A DNA stretch of 64,000 nucleotides from Bradyrhizobiaceae bacterium Ga0074131. GTDB lineage: Bacteria; Pseudomonadota; Alphaproteobacteria; Rhizobiales; Xanthobacteraceae. The translations under genes were made by a program, and so were the position numbers. Shown in pieces: positions 42,857-51,385 of this stretch. A model generated the notes under the pieces. The model was not told the origin of the DNA and did no database searches. It saw only the letters and a program-made list of their open reading frames with translations. Position 1 is the stretch's first letter; every line of letters begins with the position of its first letter. Location: contig LNEC01000022.1 in the NCBI GenBank assembly GCA_001464035.1, positions 248,001-312,000 on the forward strand, read 5' to 3'.

Positions 42857-43225
42857 ATGATGGACAAGGATCGAATTGCCGGTTCGGCCAAGGATTTCGC
42901 CGGTAAGGTAGAGGGCGCCGCCGGCAAGGTTACGGGAGATGCCCAGACCGAGGCTTCGGGCCGCGTCCGCGAGGCTGCCGGCACGGTTCAGAACCTGTAC
43001 GGTCAAGCCAAGGATGCCGCGCGCGAAGCGACGGACGCCGCCGCTGGCCTCGCCAAGGACGCCTATGAGAACAGCGGGGAGACCTTCCGCGAAGGCTCGC
43101 AGGCCGTGGCTAAGACGGTGCAGGAAAATCCGCTCAGTGCACTGCTGATCGCAGGCGGGATCGGCTTCGCGCTGGCGATGCTGATGACGCGCCCGCCGCG
43201 CCGGCCGGCACGCTGGCGCTACTAG
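42857..43225 (+). CDS. CsbD-like stress protein with C-terminal membrane anchor
   Basis: A 122-residue protein. Residues 1-50 are CsbD-like (KDRIAGSAKDFAGKVEGAAG, KVTGDAQTEASGRVREAAGT), residues 50-90 an Ala-rich amphipathic helix, and residues about 92-112 a membrane segment (NPLSALLIAGGIGFALAMLM) with a basic tail RPPRRPARWRY, as in DUF883 proteins. It is thus a CsbD/DUF883-like chimera. AGGAG precedes two tandem ATGs (42857, 42860). An EcfG-type promoter variant lies 29 bases upstream. Confidence 0.85.
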   Translation: MMDKDRIAGSAKDFAGKVEGAAGKVTGDAQTEASGRVREAAGTVQNLYGQAKDAAREATDAAAGLAKDAYENSGETFREGSQAVAKTVQENPLSALLIAGGIGFALAMLMTRPPRRPARWRY

Positions 43226-43239
43226 GCGCAGCGCCGTTG

Positions 43240-43278
43240 CTCATCCTCGCGTAACGGCTTCGCCGTTCTCGGGATGAG
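43240..43278. repeat. 39-nt interrupted hairpin between convergent genes
   Basis: Outer arms CTCATCC/GGATGAG and inner arms AACGGC/GCCGTT around a TTC loop, with a small internal mismatch. It lies 14 bases past the CsbD-like gene, facing the convergent DUF459 gene; it may be a dispersed repeat that also stops transcription. Confidence 0.5.
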
Positions 43279-43361
43279 CGGCCGGCCGCCCTCTCGAAGC
43301 ATGTAAAATCTTCGGGCGATGCGAAACAAGGCATCGTCCGATGACCCGCGACCCGCATCGA

Positions 43362-45023
43362 TCAGCGCGCGAAAAAGCCCGGGACCGAGGCGGAGCGACC
43401 GACGTTGCCCGGCGGACGTGGAACGGGAGGAGCGAACGGTCCGCGAGGTGGGGGTGGAGGCGGCGCCAGCTGGCGCGGCGGGCCGCCAAAGCCAAAAAAG
43501 TTACCAACAGTCGGCGCGCTTGGCTGCGGCGGGCGAACCAGCTTCTTGACCGCCGGCTTCGGCGGCGCCTCGGGAGCGGCAACCGCCGTGTCCGGCGCCG
43601 TGGATGCCACCGGCATATCGCCCTTGGAAGGTTCGCGGCCCACCTCGCGCCGCGGCCAGACGAAATCATCGGCACGGCCGGGGGGCGGCGCCAACGGCTC
43701 GCCCTTGACCAGCGTTCGCGCGGCGAGCGCGTCGACCGCCGCCGGCCGCGAGCCGGGGCCGCCCAGCAACTGATCGGTGCCGACGGAAGAAGCCACCAGC
43801 GGCAGGATCGGTCCCGCCAGCGGACGCGGCGCGGGCTGGCCGGGCAGTGCGTTGGCGTCGGGCGTCGCCGGTTCGGTGGGCAATGCGATCGGTCCGGAAC
43901 GCGCAGCCATCAGCCGGGTGATCTCGCGTTCGACATAATGCGCAAGCTTGCGCGCACCGGCCTTGGTGAAATACACGCCGTCATGCGAGCGCAGCCGGCG
44001 GATCTGGCCTTCGAAATCCGGACCCTGTTGCAGGAAACGGCCGGCTTCGTCGACAAATCCGTCCCAGACGTCGACATAGGTGATCCCGGCCTTGCCGGCG
44101 GCGTCGCGGTACAGCGAATTCAGGAACAGCGTGTCGGACATCGCTTTGGGGCCGCGCACCGCCGGCAGGCCAACCCACAGCACCGGCACGCCCTTTGATT
44201 TCAGGACCCCGACCATCTCTTCGATTTTCTTGGTGTAGAGTTCGACCCAGCGCTCGTCGCGAAAGTCATGAAGCCCGCCTCCGGTGCGCGTGCTTTTCTC
44301 CGGCGCCGCGATCGATGGCGCATCGCCGTCGGCATCGTCGGAGGCGTCGGCATCGGCCGGCTTGCTCTCGGGCTTCGCATTGGCGTCGGCGACGTCTTCC
44401 GGTTTCGCAGCGGGTTTGGCGTCGCCGGGTTTGGCGTCGGTTTTGACGCGGGCATCCTTCTTGTCGCTCTTTTTCTCGGGCTTGTCGGCCGCAGGTTCGC
44501 GTATCGCGGCGCGGTCGTGGAGCCCGAGCATGACGACGATGGCATCCGGCTTCTCGGTGGCGAGGATGCCCTTGGCGGCGGCGACCCAGTCGGCCGGCTC
44601 GCCCCTGGGCTGATATCGGATGAGGCCGGAGACGGTCTTGTGCTTGCGGATGATGCCCATGTCCGGCTGCTCGGAATAGGCGTCCTCGAGCCCGTAGGCG
44701 AGCCAATCCGCCATGGCGTCGCCCAGCACCAGCAAATTGCGCTCCGGGACGATGTTGGGGTCGCGCTTGTCCGGCGGCGGGGCCCGGGAAAAATTCTCGA
44801 CCCGTTTCGGCGCCGGCTGCTGGAATGGCGCGAACAGGTCGCCGCCGAACCAGCCGCCGCCACCGCCGCGCATCGGCGGTGGCGGCCGCGGTGGTCCGCC
44901 AAAGTTGAAAAACTGCGCGGACGCCGGTCCGACGATCCCCACCAGCAGCGCGACCGCAACCGCCAGCGCGATCAGCGGGCCGCTTTCGGTGAACACCAGG
45001 AAAAACGACTTCGGCTTCAGCAT
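43362..45023 (-). CDS. DUF459 (SGNH-like) protein, likely non-catalytic
   Basis: A 553-residue exported or membrane-anchored protein of the DUF459/SGNH-hydrolase type. A membrane segment near residues 20-40 (PLIALAVAVALLVGIVGPAS) is followed by a Pro/Gly-rich stretch, the SGNH-like core (about 95-370) interrupted by a 70-residue Lys/Asp/Ala-rich insert, and a long Pro-rich tail. Block I reads LGDAMADWLAYGL, so the nucleophilic Ser of GDS is Ala, and block V reads SHDGVYFTKAG, so the DGxHF His is Tyr. A catalytic role is therefore doubtful. ATG 45023 is chosen over a TTG at 45038. It lies downstream of the lytic transglycosylase gene, same strand. Confidence 0.85.
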   Translation of the reverse strand: MLKPKSFFLVFTESGPLIALAVAVALLVGIVGPASAQFFNFGGPPRPPPPMRGGGGGWFGGDLFAPFQQPAPKRVENFSRAPPPDKRDPNIVPERNLLVLGDAMADWLAYGLEDAYSEQPDMGIIRKHKTVSGLIRYQPRGEPADWVAAAKGILATEKPDAIVVMLGLHDRAAIREPAADKPEKKSDKKDARVKTDAKPGDAKPAAKPEDVADANAKPESKPADADASDDADGDAPSIAAPEKSTRTGGGLHDFRDERWVELYTKKIEEMVGVLKSKGVPVLWVGLPAVRGPKAMSDTLFLNSLYRDAAGKAGITYVDVWDGFVDEAGRFLQQGPDFEGQIRRLRSHDGVYFTKAGARKLAHYVEREITRLMAARSGPIALPTEPATPDANALPGQPAPRPLAGPILPLVASSVGTDQLLGGPGSRPAAVDALAARTLVKGEPLAPPPGRADDFVWPRREVGREPSKGDMPVASTAPDTAVAAPEAPPKPAVKKLVRPPQPSAPTVGNFFGFGGPPRQLAPPPPPPRGPFAPPVPRPPGNVGRSASVPGFFAR

Positions 45024-45183
45024 TCGGGTCGATCGCAATTGAAGTTCAAGGCCGTCACCATAATAGCGGAATCAGGCCGCAAGCGGGCAGATTTCCCGCC
45101 ATAAACCGGGCATCGGCCGCTGCCGTCAAGACCGGTCCGGAAATGTCACGGTCAGGGTTACTTTCGGGGTCGGGAACAGGTTT

Positions 45184-46572
45184 TTACCGGCTTCTGAGCC
45201 GCTCCAGCACGTCGGAGGAGGCAAATCCGTCCGCCGGCGCTCCGATCGAGGCCTGGAAGCCGCGCAGGGCCTCGCGCGTGTGACTGCCGAACTGGCCGTC
45301 GGGGGTGCCGCGATAGAATCCGCGCTGGGCCAGCCGCTGCTGCAGTTCCAGCCGCTCGGCGCGTGACAGAGTGCGTTCCTGCCGCGGCCAGGGCTGCACG
45401 AACGGCGCGCCGCCGCGCAGCCGGTCGGCGAAATGGCCGATCGCCAGGGCATAGGCCTCCGCCGGGTTGTACTTCATGATCACCCGGAAGTTCTGCAGCA
45501 TCAGGAAACCAGGCCCCTCGGCGCCGGCGGGCGCCAGCAGATAGGCCCTGTCGGCCGGGTTCGGGAACGGCTTGCCGCCGGCGCGCGTGAGTCCGAGATG
45601 TTCCCATTGCGCAATCGTCATCGCCTTGGCCCGATCGGCCAGCATGAAATTGATGCCGGCCGGCAGCACCACCTCGAAGCCCCAGGTCTGGCCGGTCTGC
45701 CAGCCATCCTTTTTCAGGTTGTTGGCGGTCGAGGCGATCAGGTCGGCGGCATTGTCGACCACGTCGCGGCGGCCATCGCCGTCGGCGTCCACCGCGAAGC
45801 GCTTGAAAGCGGTCGGCATGAACTGGGTCGGGCCGAACGCGCCCGCCCACGAGCCGCGCAGTTGTTCGGGACGCAGATCGCCGCGGTGCAGGATTTCCAG
45901 CGCCGAGAGGAACTCGTCCTTGAAATATTTCTGGCGGCGGCCGATGCAGGCCAGCGTCGCGGTGGAATTCAGCACGCTGCGGTCACCCATCATCGTCGAA
46001 TAATTCGATTCGATGCCCCAGATCGAGGCGACGATGTAGCGGTCGACGCCGTAAGCTTTCTCCGCAGCTTCGAACTGCGGCTTGTATTTGGCCAGCACCT
46101 CGCGGCCTTTGGCGAGACGGTTGTCGTTGACCAGAATGTCGAGATAGTCCCAGATCGCCTTGGTGAATTCCGGCTGCGAATCCATCAGGTCCATGATGCG
46201 CAGGTCGGGCGCGAGCCCCGCGGTGAAGCGCTGGAAGCTGGCCTGCGAGATGTTGCGACGCGCGGCGTCGGGCCACATCGAAGCAACGCATTGGTCGAAA
46301 TTGGCCGCCGCCTCGCGGATGGCGGATGCGGTCATCAGGGGATGGCCTGAGCCGCCGTCCTCGCCGGTCCAGGGCAACGGTGTGCTGCTCGCGGTCGGCG
46401 CCGGTAGCGCCTGCGCCGGCGTGGCCGAAGTCTGGCCGGTGAACATGTTGCCGAACAGGTTGGGAAGCCCGCCGCCGGAGGATTGTGCCCTGGTTTCGCC
46501 TGCGCACAACAGCGTCATGGCGAGCACGGCCGCGCCGGCCCGGCTAATTCTCGATGATCCCGTCCAACGCAT
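45184..46572 (-). CDS. Lytic murein transglycosylase (MltB family)
   Basis: A 462-residue exported lytic transglycosylase of the SLT_2/MltB family that cuts glycan strands to anhydromuropeptides. A signal peptide (GAAVLAMTLLCAGETRA) leads to the catalytic domain: VDRYIVASIWGIESNYSTMM with catalytic Glu in GIESNY, SWAGAFGPTQFMPTAFKRFA and DVVDNAADLIASTANNL. A C-terminal peptidoglycan-binding domain (about 395-460, LQQRLAQRGFYRGTPDGQFG) follows. It is divergent from galU, 201 bases apart. Confidence 0.93.
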   Translation of the reverse strand: MRWTGSSRISRAGAAVLAMTLLCAGETRAQSSGGGLPNLFGNMFTGQTSATPAQALPAPTASSTPLPWTGEDGGSGHPLMTASAIREAAANFDQCVASMWPDAARRNISQASFQRFTAGLAPDLRIMDLMDSQPEFTKAIWDYLDILVNDNRLAKGREVLAKYKPQFEAAEKAYGVDRYIVASIWGIESNYSTMMGDRSVLNSTATLACIGRRQKYFKDEFLSALEILHRGDLRPEQLRGSWAGAFGPTQFMPTAFKRFAVDADGDGRRDVVDNAADLIASTANNLKKDGWQTGQTWGFEVVLPAGINFMLADRAKAMTIAQWEHLGLTRAGGKPFPNPADRAYLLAPAGAEGPGFLMLQNFRVIMKYNPAEAYALAIGHFADRLRGGAPFVQPWPRQERTLSRAERLELQQRLAQRGFYRGTPDGQFGSHTREALRGFQASIGAPADGFASSDVLERLRSR

Positions 46573-46773
46573 GTCTCGTCGTTCCCAAATATCCCGTTCC
46601 CAGAAGGCCCCGTCACGGTTTCCAACAGCTTAACAAAGGCAGGATTTTGTTTCTCCCCCTCATTGGTCGCCAGGGAACCGCCATCACACATCCGCCTTTG
46701 TTCCCGGCTGCAAAACCGGTTACCAACGTCCGGTCCGATAGACACCCACTCGTTGAAGGCTCCCCCACATCCC

Positions 46774-47655
46774 ATGAAAATCCGCAAAGCCGTCTTCCCG
46801 GTCGCCGGCCTCGGCACCCGCGTCCTGCCCGCCACCAAGGCGATGCCCAAGGAAATGCTGACCATCGTCGACAAGCCGCTGATCCAGTATGTGGTCGACG
46901 AAGCCAAAGAGGCTGGCATCGAACATTTCATCTTCGTCACCGGCCGCAACAAGGGGGTCATTGAAGACCATTTCGACCGGATGTACGAACTCGACGCCAC
47001 GCTGGCCGCGCGCGGCAAGCAGGCCGAGATCGAAATCCTGGCGCGCGACCAGTCCGAAGCGGGCGCCATGAGTTTCACCCGCCAGCAGGCGCCGCTCGGC
47101 CTCGGCCATGCAGTGTGGTGCGCCCGAGACATCGTCGGCGACGAGCCGTTCGCCGTGGTGCTGCCGGACGAACTGGTGCTGAACGCGCCGGGCTGTCTGG
47201 CGCAGATGATCGAGGCCGCCAACAAGCTCGGCGAGAAATCCAACCTGATCGCAGTGGAAGAAGTGCCGGCCCATCTCACCCACCAATACGGCATCTGCGG
47301 CGTCGGCAAGCGCCACGGCAGCACCATGTTCGAGGTCGACGGCATGGTGGAGAAGCCGCCCAAGGGCACCGCGCCGTCCAATCTCTCGATCACCGGGCGC
47401 TACATCCTGCAGTCGGAGATTTTCAGGATACTTGAAACCCAGGAGCGCGGCGCCGGCGGCGAAATCCAGCTTACCGACGCGATGATCGGGCTCGCCAGGA
47501 CGCAGCGTTTCTACGGCGTGGAATTCGAGGGCGAGCGGCACGATTGCGGCTCCAAGGCGGGCTTTCTCCGCGCCAACATCGCCTTCGGCATGGCGCGCGC
47601 CGATTTGCGCGACGGCCTGCGCGCGGAGATGCAGCACTATCTGGAGCGCAAGTGA
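46774..47655 (+). CDS. galU: UTP-glucose-1-phosphate uridylyltransferase
   Basis: A 293-residue GalU making UDP-glucose from UTP and glucose-1-phosphate for polysaccharides and glycolipids. Hallmarks: AVFPVAGLGTRVLPATKAMP, EMLTIVDKPLIQYVVDEA, QQAPLGLGHAVWCARD, VVLPDELVL and the EKPPKGTAPSNLSITGRYIL stretch. The start MKIRKAVFPV is the family norm. A small DUF gene overlaps its stop (GTGA), so it is translationally coupled. Confidence 0.95.
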   Translation: MKIRKAVFPVAGLGTRVLPATKAMPKEMLTIVDKPLIQYVVDEAKEAGIEHFIFVTGRNKGVIEDHFDRMYELDATLAARGKQAEIEILARDQSEAGAMSFTRQQAPLGLGHAVWCARDIVGDEPFAVVLPDELVLNAPGCLAQMIEAANKLGEKSNLIAVEEVPAHLTHQYGICGVGKRHGSTMFEVDGMVEKPPKGTAPSNLSITGRYILQSEIFRILETQERGAGGEIQLTDAMIGLARTQRFYGVEFEGERHDCGSKAGFLRANIAFGMARADLRDGLRAEMQHYLERK

Positions 47656-47900
47656 ACGATTACGACCCGCTGCGGGATTACCTGCAACAGCAGACGCTGC
47701 CCGAATTCGTGCTGAGCTTCGAACAGATCGAGGAGATCATCGACGCCACGCTGCCGCGCGCGGCGCACCGCGCGTCGTGGTGGGAAACGCTGCGCAGCCC
47801 GCAGGAAAAGATGCCGCAGCGCGAAGCCTGCCTCGCCGGCGGCTACATCGCGACCAGGCTCGCGGACGGCAAGAGCGTGCGGTTCAAGAAGGTGAAGTGA
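47652..47900 (+). CDS. Small protein coupled to galU (DUF7662-like)
   Basis: An 82-residue protein from GTG 47652, overlapping the galU stop as GTGA. It contains YDPLRDYLQQQTLPEFVLSF, EQIEEIIDATLPRAAHRASW and W-E-T-L, resembling the DUF7662 type found in many unrelated bacteria, then CLAGGYIATRLADGKSVRF. Function unknown. The overlap suggests translation with galU; the family name is from memory and moderately sure. Confidence 0.7.
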   Translation: MNDYDPLRDYLQQQTLPEFVLSFEQIEEIIDATLPRAAHRASWWETLRSPQEKMPQREACLAGGYIATRLADGKSVRFKKVK

Positions 47901-47970
47901 TGCATGGAGCGGCCCGGTACCCTGATGGTCTCAGGCCGCACCTGCTTTATTGGGGACCTCTGGAGCACTC

Positions 47971-48324
47971 ATGGCAAAACACCGGATCTATACCACGAGC
48001 TTCGCAAGCGTTTACCCGCATTACGTTGCGAAAGCGGAGAAGAAAGGACGTACCAGAGCAGAGGTCGATCAGGTCATCTCCTGGTTGACGGGCTATGGTC
48101 AGAAGGAGTTGGAAACTCAACTCGAAAAACGGACCGACTTTGAGACATTCTTTGCAAACGCGCCACAGATCAATCCTTCGCGAGCCTTGATCAAAGGCGT
48201 GGTTTGCGGTGTCCGGGTGGAGGATGTCAAAGAGCCGACGATGCGAGAAATCCGCTACCTGGATAAGCTAATCGATGAGCTGGCGCAGGGAAAAACGATG
48301 GACAAGATTCTGCGAAAAAAATGA
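47971..48324 (+). CDS. DUF2200 family protein
   Basis: A 117-residue cytoplasmic protein of the DUF2200 family, recognised by MAKHRIYTTSFASVYPHYVA, KAEKKGRTRAEVDQVISWLT, TDFETFFANAPQINPSRALI, GVVCGVRVEDVKEPTMREIR and YLDKLIDELAQGK. Function unknown. ATG 47971 gives the family start; an extension to 47950 is not supported. Its local base composition is visibly less GC-rich than its neighbours, which might mean later arrival. 70 bases separate it from the small gene upstream. Confidence 0.88.
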   Translation: MAKHRIYTTSFASVYPHYVAKAEKKGRTRAEVDQVISWLTGYGQKELETQLEKRTDFETFFANAPQINPSRALIKGVVCGVRVEDVKEPTMREIRYLDKLIDELAQGKTMDKILRKK

Positions 48325-48388
48325 CTCTGGCCGACCGAAGCGGACGTCCGCCAACCACTTTGAATTGATCGGTTCACGCCCGAGCCAG

Positions 48389-51265
48389 CTAACTCGCCGC
48401 CTCGAGCCGCTCTTCCGTCAATAGCCGCATCGCGGCATCCGCGTCCATCGGCTCGCCGAAGGCAAAGCCTTGCGCGTATTCGCAACCCAATTGATAGAGC
48501 TCGACCGCATCGGAATCGGTCTCGGCGCCTTCCGCCACCACGTCCATGCCGAGATCGTGCGCCAGCGCGATGATCGACTTCAAGATCACCGGCCTTGTGC
48601 CGCGGCTGGTGGTGCGCACGAAGGACTGGTCGATCTTGATGGTGTCGAACGGAAAACGCTGCAGATAGGCCAGCGAGGAATGGCCGGTGCCGAAATCGTC
48701 CAGCGACAGCCCGGTGCCGAGTTCGCGGATGCGGGTCAGCATCTGGGCGGCGTGCTCCGGGTTTTCCATGACCAGCGATTCCGTCAGCTCCAGCTTCAGC
48801 GTGCCGCGGGCGACCGAGGAGCGCGACAGCACGGTGCGGATGTCGTGGATCAGATCGTGCCGCAGCAACTGACGAGACGAAACATTGACACTCGCAAAAA
48901 TCGGCTCGCGCGAGCGCATCGCGCGCTGCCAGATCGCGAGCTGCTTGGCGGTCTGGTCCAGCACGAACATGCCGAGATCGACGATCAGGCCGATTTCCTC
49001 GGCGATCGAGATGAATTCCACCGGCGACATCCGACCGAGCTTCGGATGGTCCCAGCGTGCCAGCGCCTCGAAGCCGGCGATCGAGCGATCCTCCAGCCGC
49101 ACGATCGGCTGGTACAGGATGGTGATTTCCTCGCGCTCGATGGCGCGGCGCAGTTCGCTTTCCAGCGTCAGCCTGTCGGTCTTGCGCGCGCGCATCGCCG
49201 GTTTGTAGACGTCGATGCGGTCGCCGCCGATCCGCTTGGAATGGTACATCGCCAGTTCGGCGTCCTTGATGATCTCGTCGGACAGTTGGGTCTGCGGATC
49301 GGAGAGCGCGAGACCGATCGAGGCGGTGAGGAAGATCTCGCGGTCGTTGAAGGCGATCGGGGCGCGGATGGTCTTGCGGATGGTCTCGGCGAAGGCGGTG
49401 ATGCGCGCCGGGTCCTGCTCCGACATCACAATCAGGCCGAACTGGTCGCCGGCGAGGCGCGCCAGCGTGTCCTGCGGCTTCAGGATACGGGTCAGCCGCC
49501 GCGCCAGCGTCAGCAGGATGGAATCGCCGACCGCGATGCCGACGGAATCATTGACCTGCTTGAAGCGATCGAGATCGATCACCATCAGCGTCGGCCGCAT
49601 GTTCGGCATGGTCTTGGCGAAGTTGGCGACCGCGCCGAGCCGGTCGATGAACAATTTGCGGTTCGGCAGACCGGTGAGATTGTCGTGCACGGAATCGTGC
49701 AGCATGCGTTCTTCGGCGTTCTTGGCTTCGGTGACATCCGTGAGCGTGCCGACCACGCGGGACACTTCGCCGTCGGAGCCGACCACAGGCCGCGCCTTGA
49801 GCGCGAACCACATGAAATGGCCGTCCGGCGTGCGCAGCCGGAAATCCTGCACCAGCCGGCCGCGGCGCTGGTCCAGCACGCTGTCCAGTGCCGCGCGAAA
49901 ACGGTCCTGATCGAGCGGATGCAATACCTCGAGCCATTTCGCGGCCGGGCCTTCCAGCGTGCCGCGTTTCAGGCCGAGCAGGTGCTCGGTCTCGGGGCTG
50001 GTGAAAACCTTGTCGGCCGAAACGTCCCAGTCCCAGATCAGGTCGCCCGAGCCGGTCAGCGCCAGCGCGCGGCGCTCGACGTCGGAGACCACGCCGGTGG
50101 TGGCGCCGCCGCCGGCGAAGGCGTGCTGCATGACGGTAAACCCGATCAGCATCACGATCAGCACCAGGCCGCCGAGCAACGCGGGACCGACGATGTCGTT
50201 GGTGACGGAGCCCGCGACCGTCATGCCGGCCGCGATCACCCACACCACCAGCAGGAACCAGGTCGGGATCAGCAGCACCGCGCGATCAAAGCCGTGGGTG
50301 GAGAGATAGACGATGAGGGCAAAACCTGCGAAGGCGATCAGCACCAGCGACATCCGCGCGATACCGGATGCGACCGCGGGATCGAACAGCGCCAGCGCCA
50401 CCAGCGAGCCGAGAAAGGTCAGCCATCCCACGGTGATGTGGGAATAGCGCACATGCCAGCGGCTGAGGTTGAGATAGGCGAACAGGAATACCAGCAGCGT
50501 CGCCGCCAGGATCGCTTCGCCCGCCGCGCGCCAGACCCGCTCGGCATTGTTCGACACGTCGAGCACCTTGCCCCAGAAGCCGAAATCGACGCCGATATAG
50601 ACCAGCACGGCCCACGCCAGGGCGGCGGCGGCGGGGAACATGATGCTGCCCTTGACCACGAACAGGATGGTCAGCACCAGCGCCAGCAGACCGGAAATGC
50701 CGATCACGATGCCCTGGTACAGCGTGAACGAATTGACCTTGTCCTTGTAGGCGTCCGGTTCCCACAGATAGAGCTGCGGCAGCTTGTCCGTTCGCAACTC
50801 TGCGACGAAGGTGACGACGGCTCCGGGATCGAGCGTGATGCGGAAGATATCCGCGGTCGCGCTCTCCTGGCGCTCGGGGCGGTCGCCGGTCGACGGGGTG
50901 ATGGTGGCGATGCGCGACAATCCGAGGTCGGGCCACAGCAGTCCCGACGACACGATGCGATAATGCGGCGCCACGATCAGGCGGTCGAGCTGGTCGTCGG
51001 TGTTGTTGGCGAGCGCGAACACCACCCAGTTCTGGCCGCCTTCGCGGGCGCGGACCTCGATGCGGCGGACGATGCCGTCGGTGCCCGGTGCGGTGGAAAC
51101 CTGGATGCGCTCGGCATCGCTGCGCTGATGATTGAGGATCGCGGTGAGGTCGATCGCAGGCGCGTCGCTGCGGACGCTGACCGCGTCGATGGCGCGCGCC
51201 GGCGGCGCGGCGGCAACAATCATGAGGCCCAGCGCGAGGGGCGCAAGGCACCTGATCAGACGCAA
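48389..51265 (-). CDS. Membrane GGDEF/EAL protein, GGDEF site degenerate
   Basis: A 958-residue cyclic-di-GMP protein. After a signal-like N-terminus (LRLIRCLAPLALGLMIVAAA) comes a periplasmic sensory part (to about 185), seven or so membrane helices (190-400, 7TM-DISM-like), a PAS domain (about 410-530), GGDEF (about 535-700) and EAL (about 705-955). The GGDEF site reads RLAGDQFGLI, so AGDQF replaces GGDEF and cyclase activity is unlikely. The EAL site is intact: GFEALARWDHP, NVSSRQL, ELTES and DDFGTGHSSLAYLQRF, so phosphodiesterase action is expected. A TTG start at 51265 follows GGAG; a GTG at 51289 is the alternative. Confidence 0.92.
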   Translation of the reverse strand: MRLIRCLAPLALGLMIVAAAPPARAIDAVSVRSDAPAIDLTAILNHQRSDAERIQVSTAPGTDGIVRRIEVRAREGGQNWVVFALANNTDDQLDRLIVAPHYRIVSSGLLWPDLGLSRIATITPSTGDRPERQESATADIFRITLDPGAVVTFVAELRTDKLPQLYLWEPDAYKDKVNSFTLYQGIVIGISGLLALVLTILFVVKGSIMFPAAAALAWAVLVYIGVDFGFWGKVLDVSNNAERVWRAAGEAILAATLLVFLFAYLNLSRWHVRYSHITVGWLTFLGSLVALALFDPAVASGIARMSLVLIAFAGFALIVYLSTHGFDRAVLLIPTWFLLVVWVIAAGMTVAGSVTNDIVGPALLGGLVLIVMLIGFTVMQHAFAGGGATTGVVSDVERRALALTGSGDLIWDWDVSADKVFTSPETEHLLGLKRGTLEGPAAKWLEVLHPLDQDRFRAALDSVLDQRRGRLVQDFRLRTPDGHFMWFALKARPVVGSDGEVSRVVGTLTDVTEAKNAEERMLHDSVHDNLTGLPNRKLFIDRLGAVANFAKTMPNMRPTLMVIDLDRFKQVNDSVGIAVGDSILLTLARRLTRILKPQDTLARLAGDQFGLIVMSEQDPARITAFAETIRKTIRAPIAFNDREIFLTASIGLALSDPQTQLSDEIIKDAELAMYHSKRIGGDRIDVYKPAMRARKTDRLTLESELRRAIEREEITILYQPIVRLEDRSIAGFEALARWDHPKLGRMSPVEFISIAEEIGLIVDLGMFVLDQTAKQLAIWQRAMRSREPIFASVNVSSRQLLRHDLIHDIRTVLSRSSVARGTLKLELTESLVMENPEHAAQMLTRIRELGTGLSLDDFGTGHSSLAYLQRFPFDTIKIDQSFVRTTSRGTRPVILKSIIALAHDLGMDVVAEGAETDSDAVELYQLGCEYAQGFAFGEPMDADAAMRLLTEERLEAAS

Positions 51266-51385
51266 TGTCAGTTCTCCGCAATCAACCACATCTCCGGACG
51301 AAGCGAACCGCCCGGCGTTGCGCGATAAATGACATGAAAGTGAGGGAGATCAAAGGGTTTCCGGCCGTGCATTCGCGCAACACCG

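Noticed and set aside
48470..51328. A 952-codon open frame opposite the GGDEF/EAL gene
   Set aside because: Its product is rich in Arg, His, Gln and Gly without any domain, a normal effect of high GC at third codon positions on the opposite strand of a real gene.
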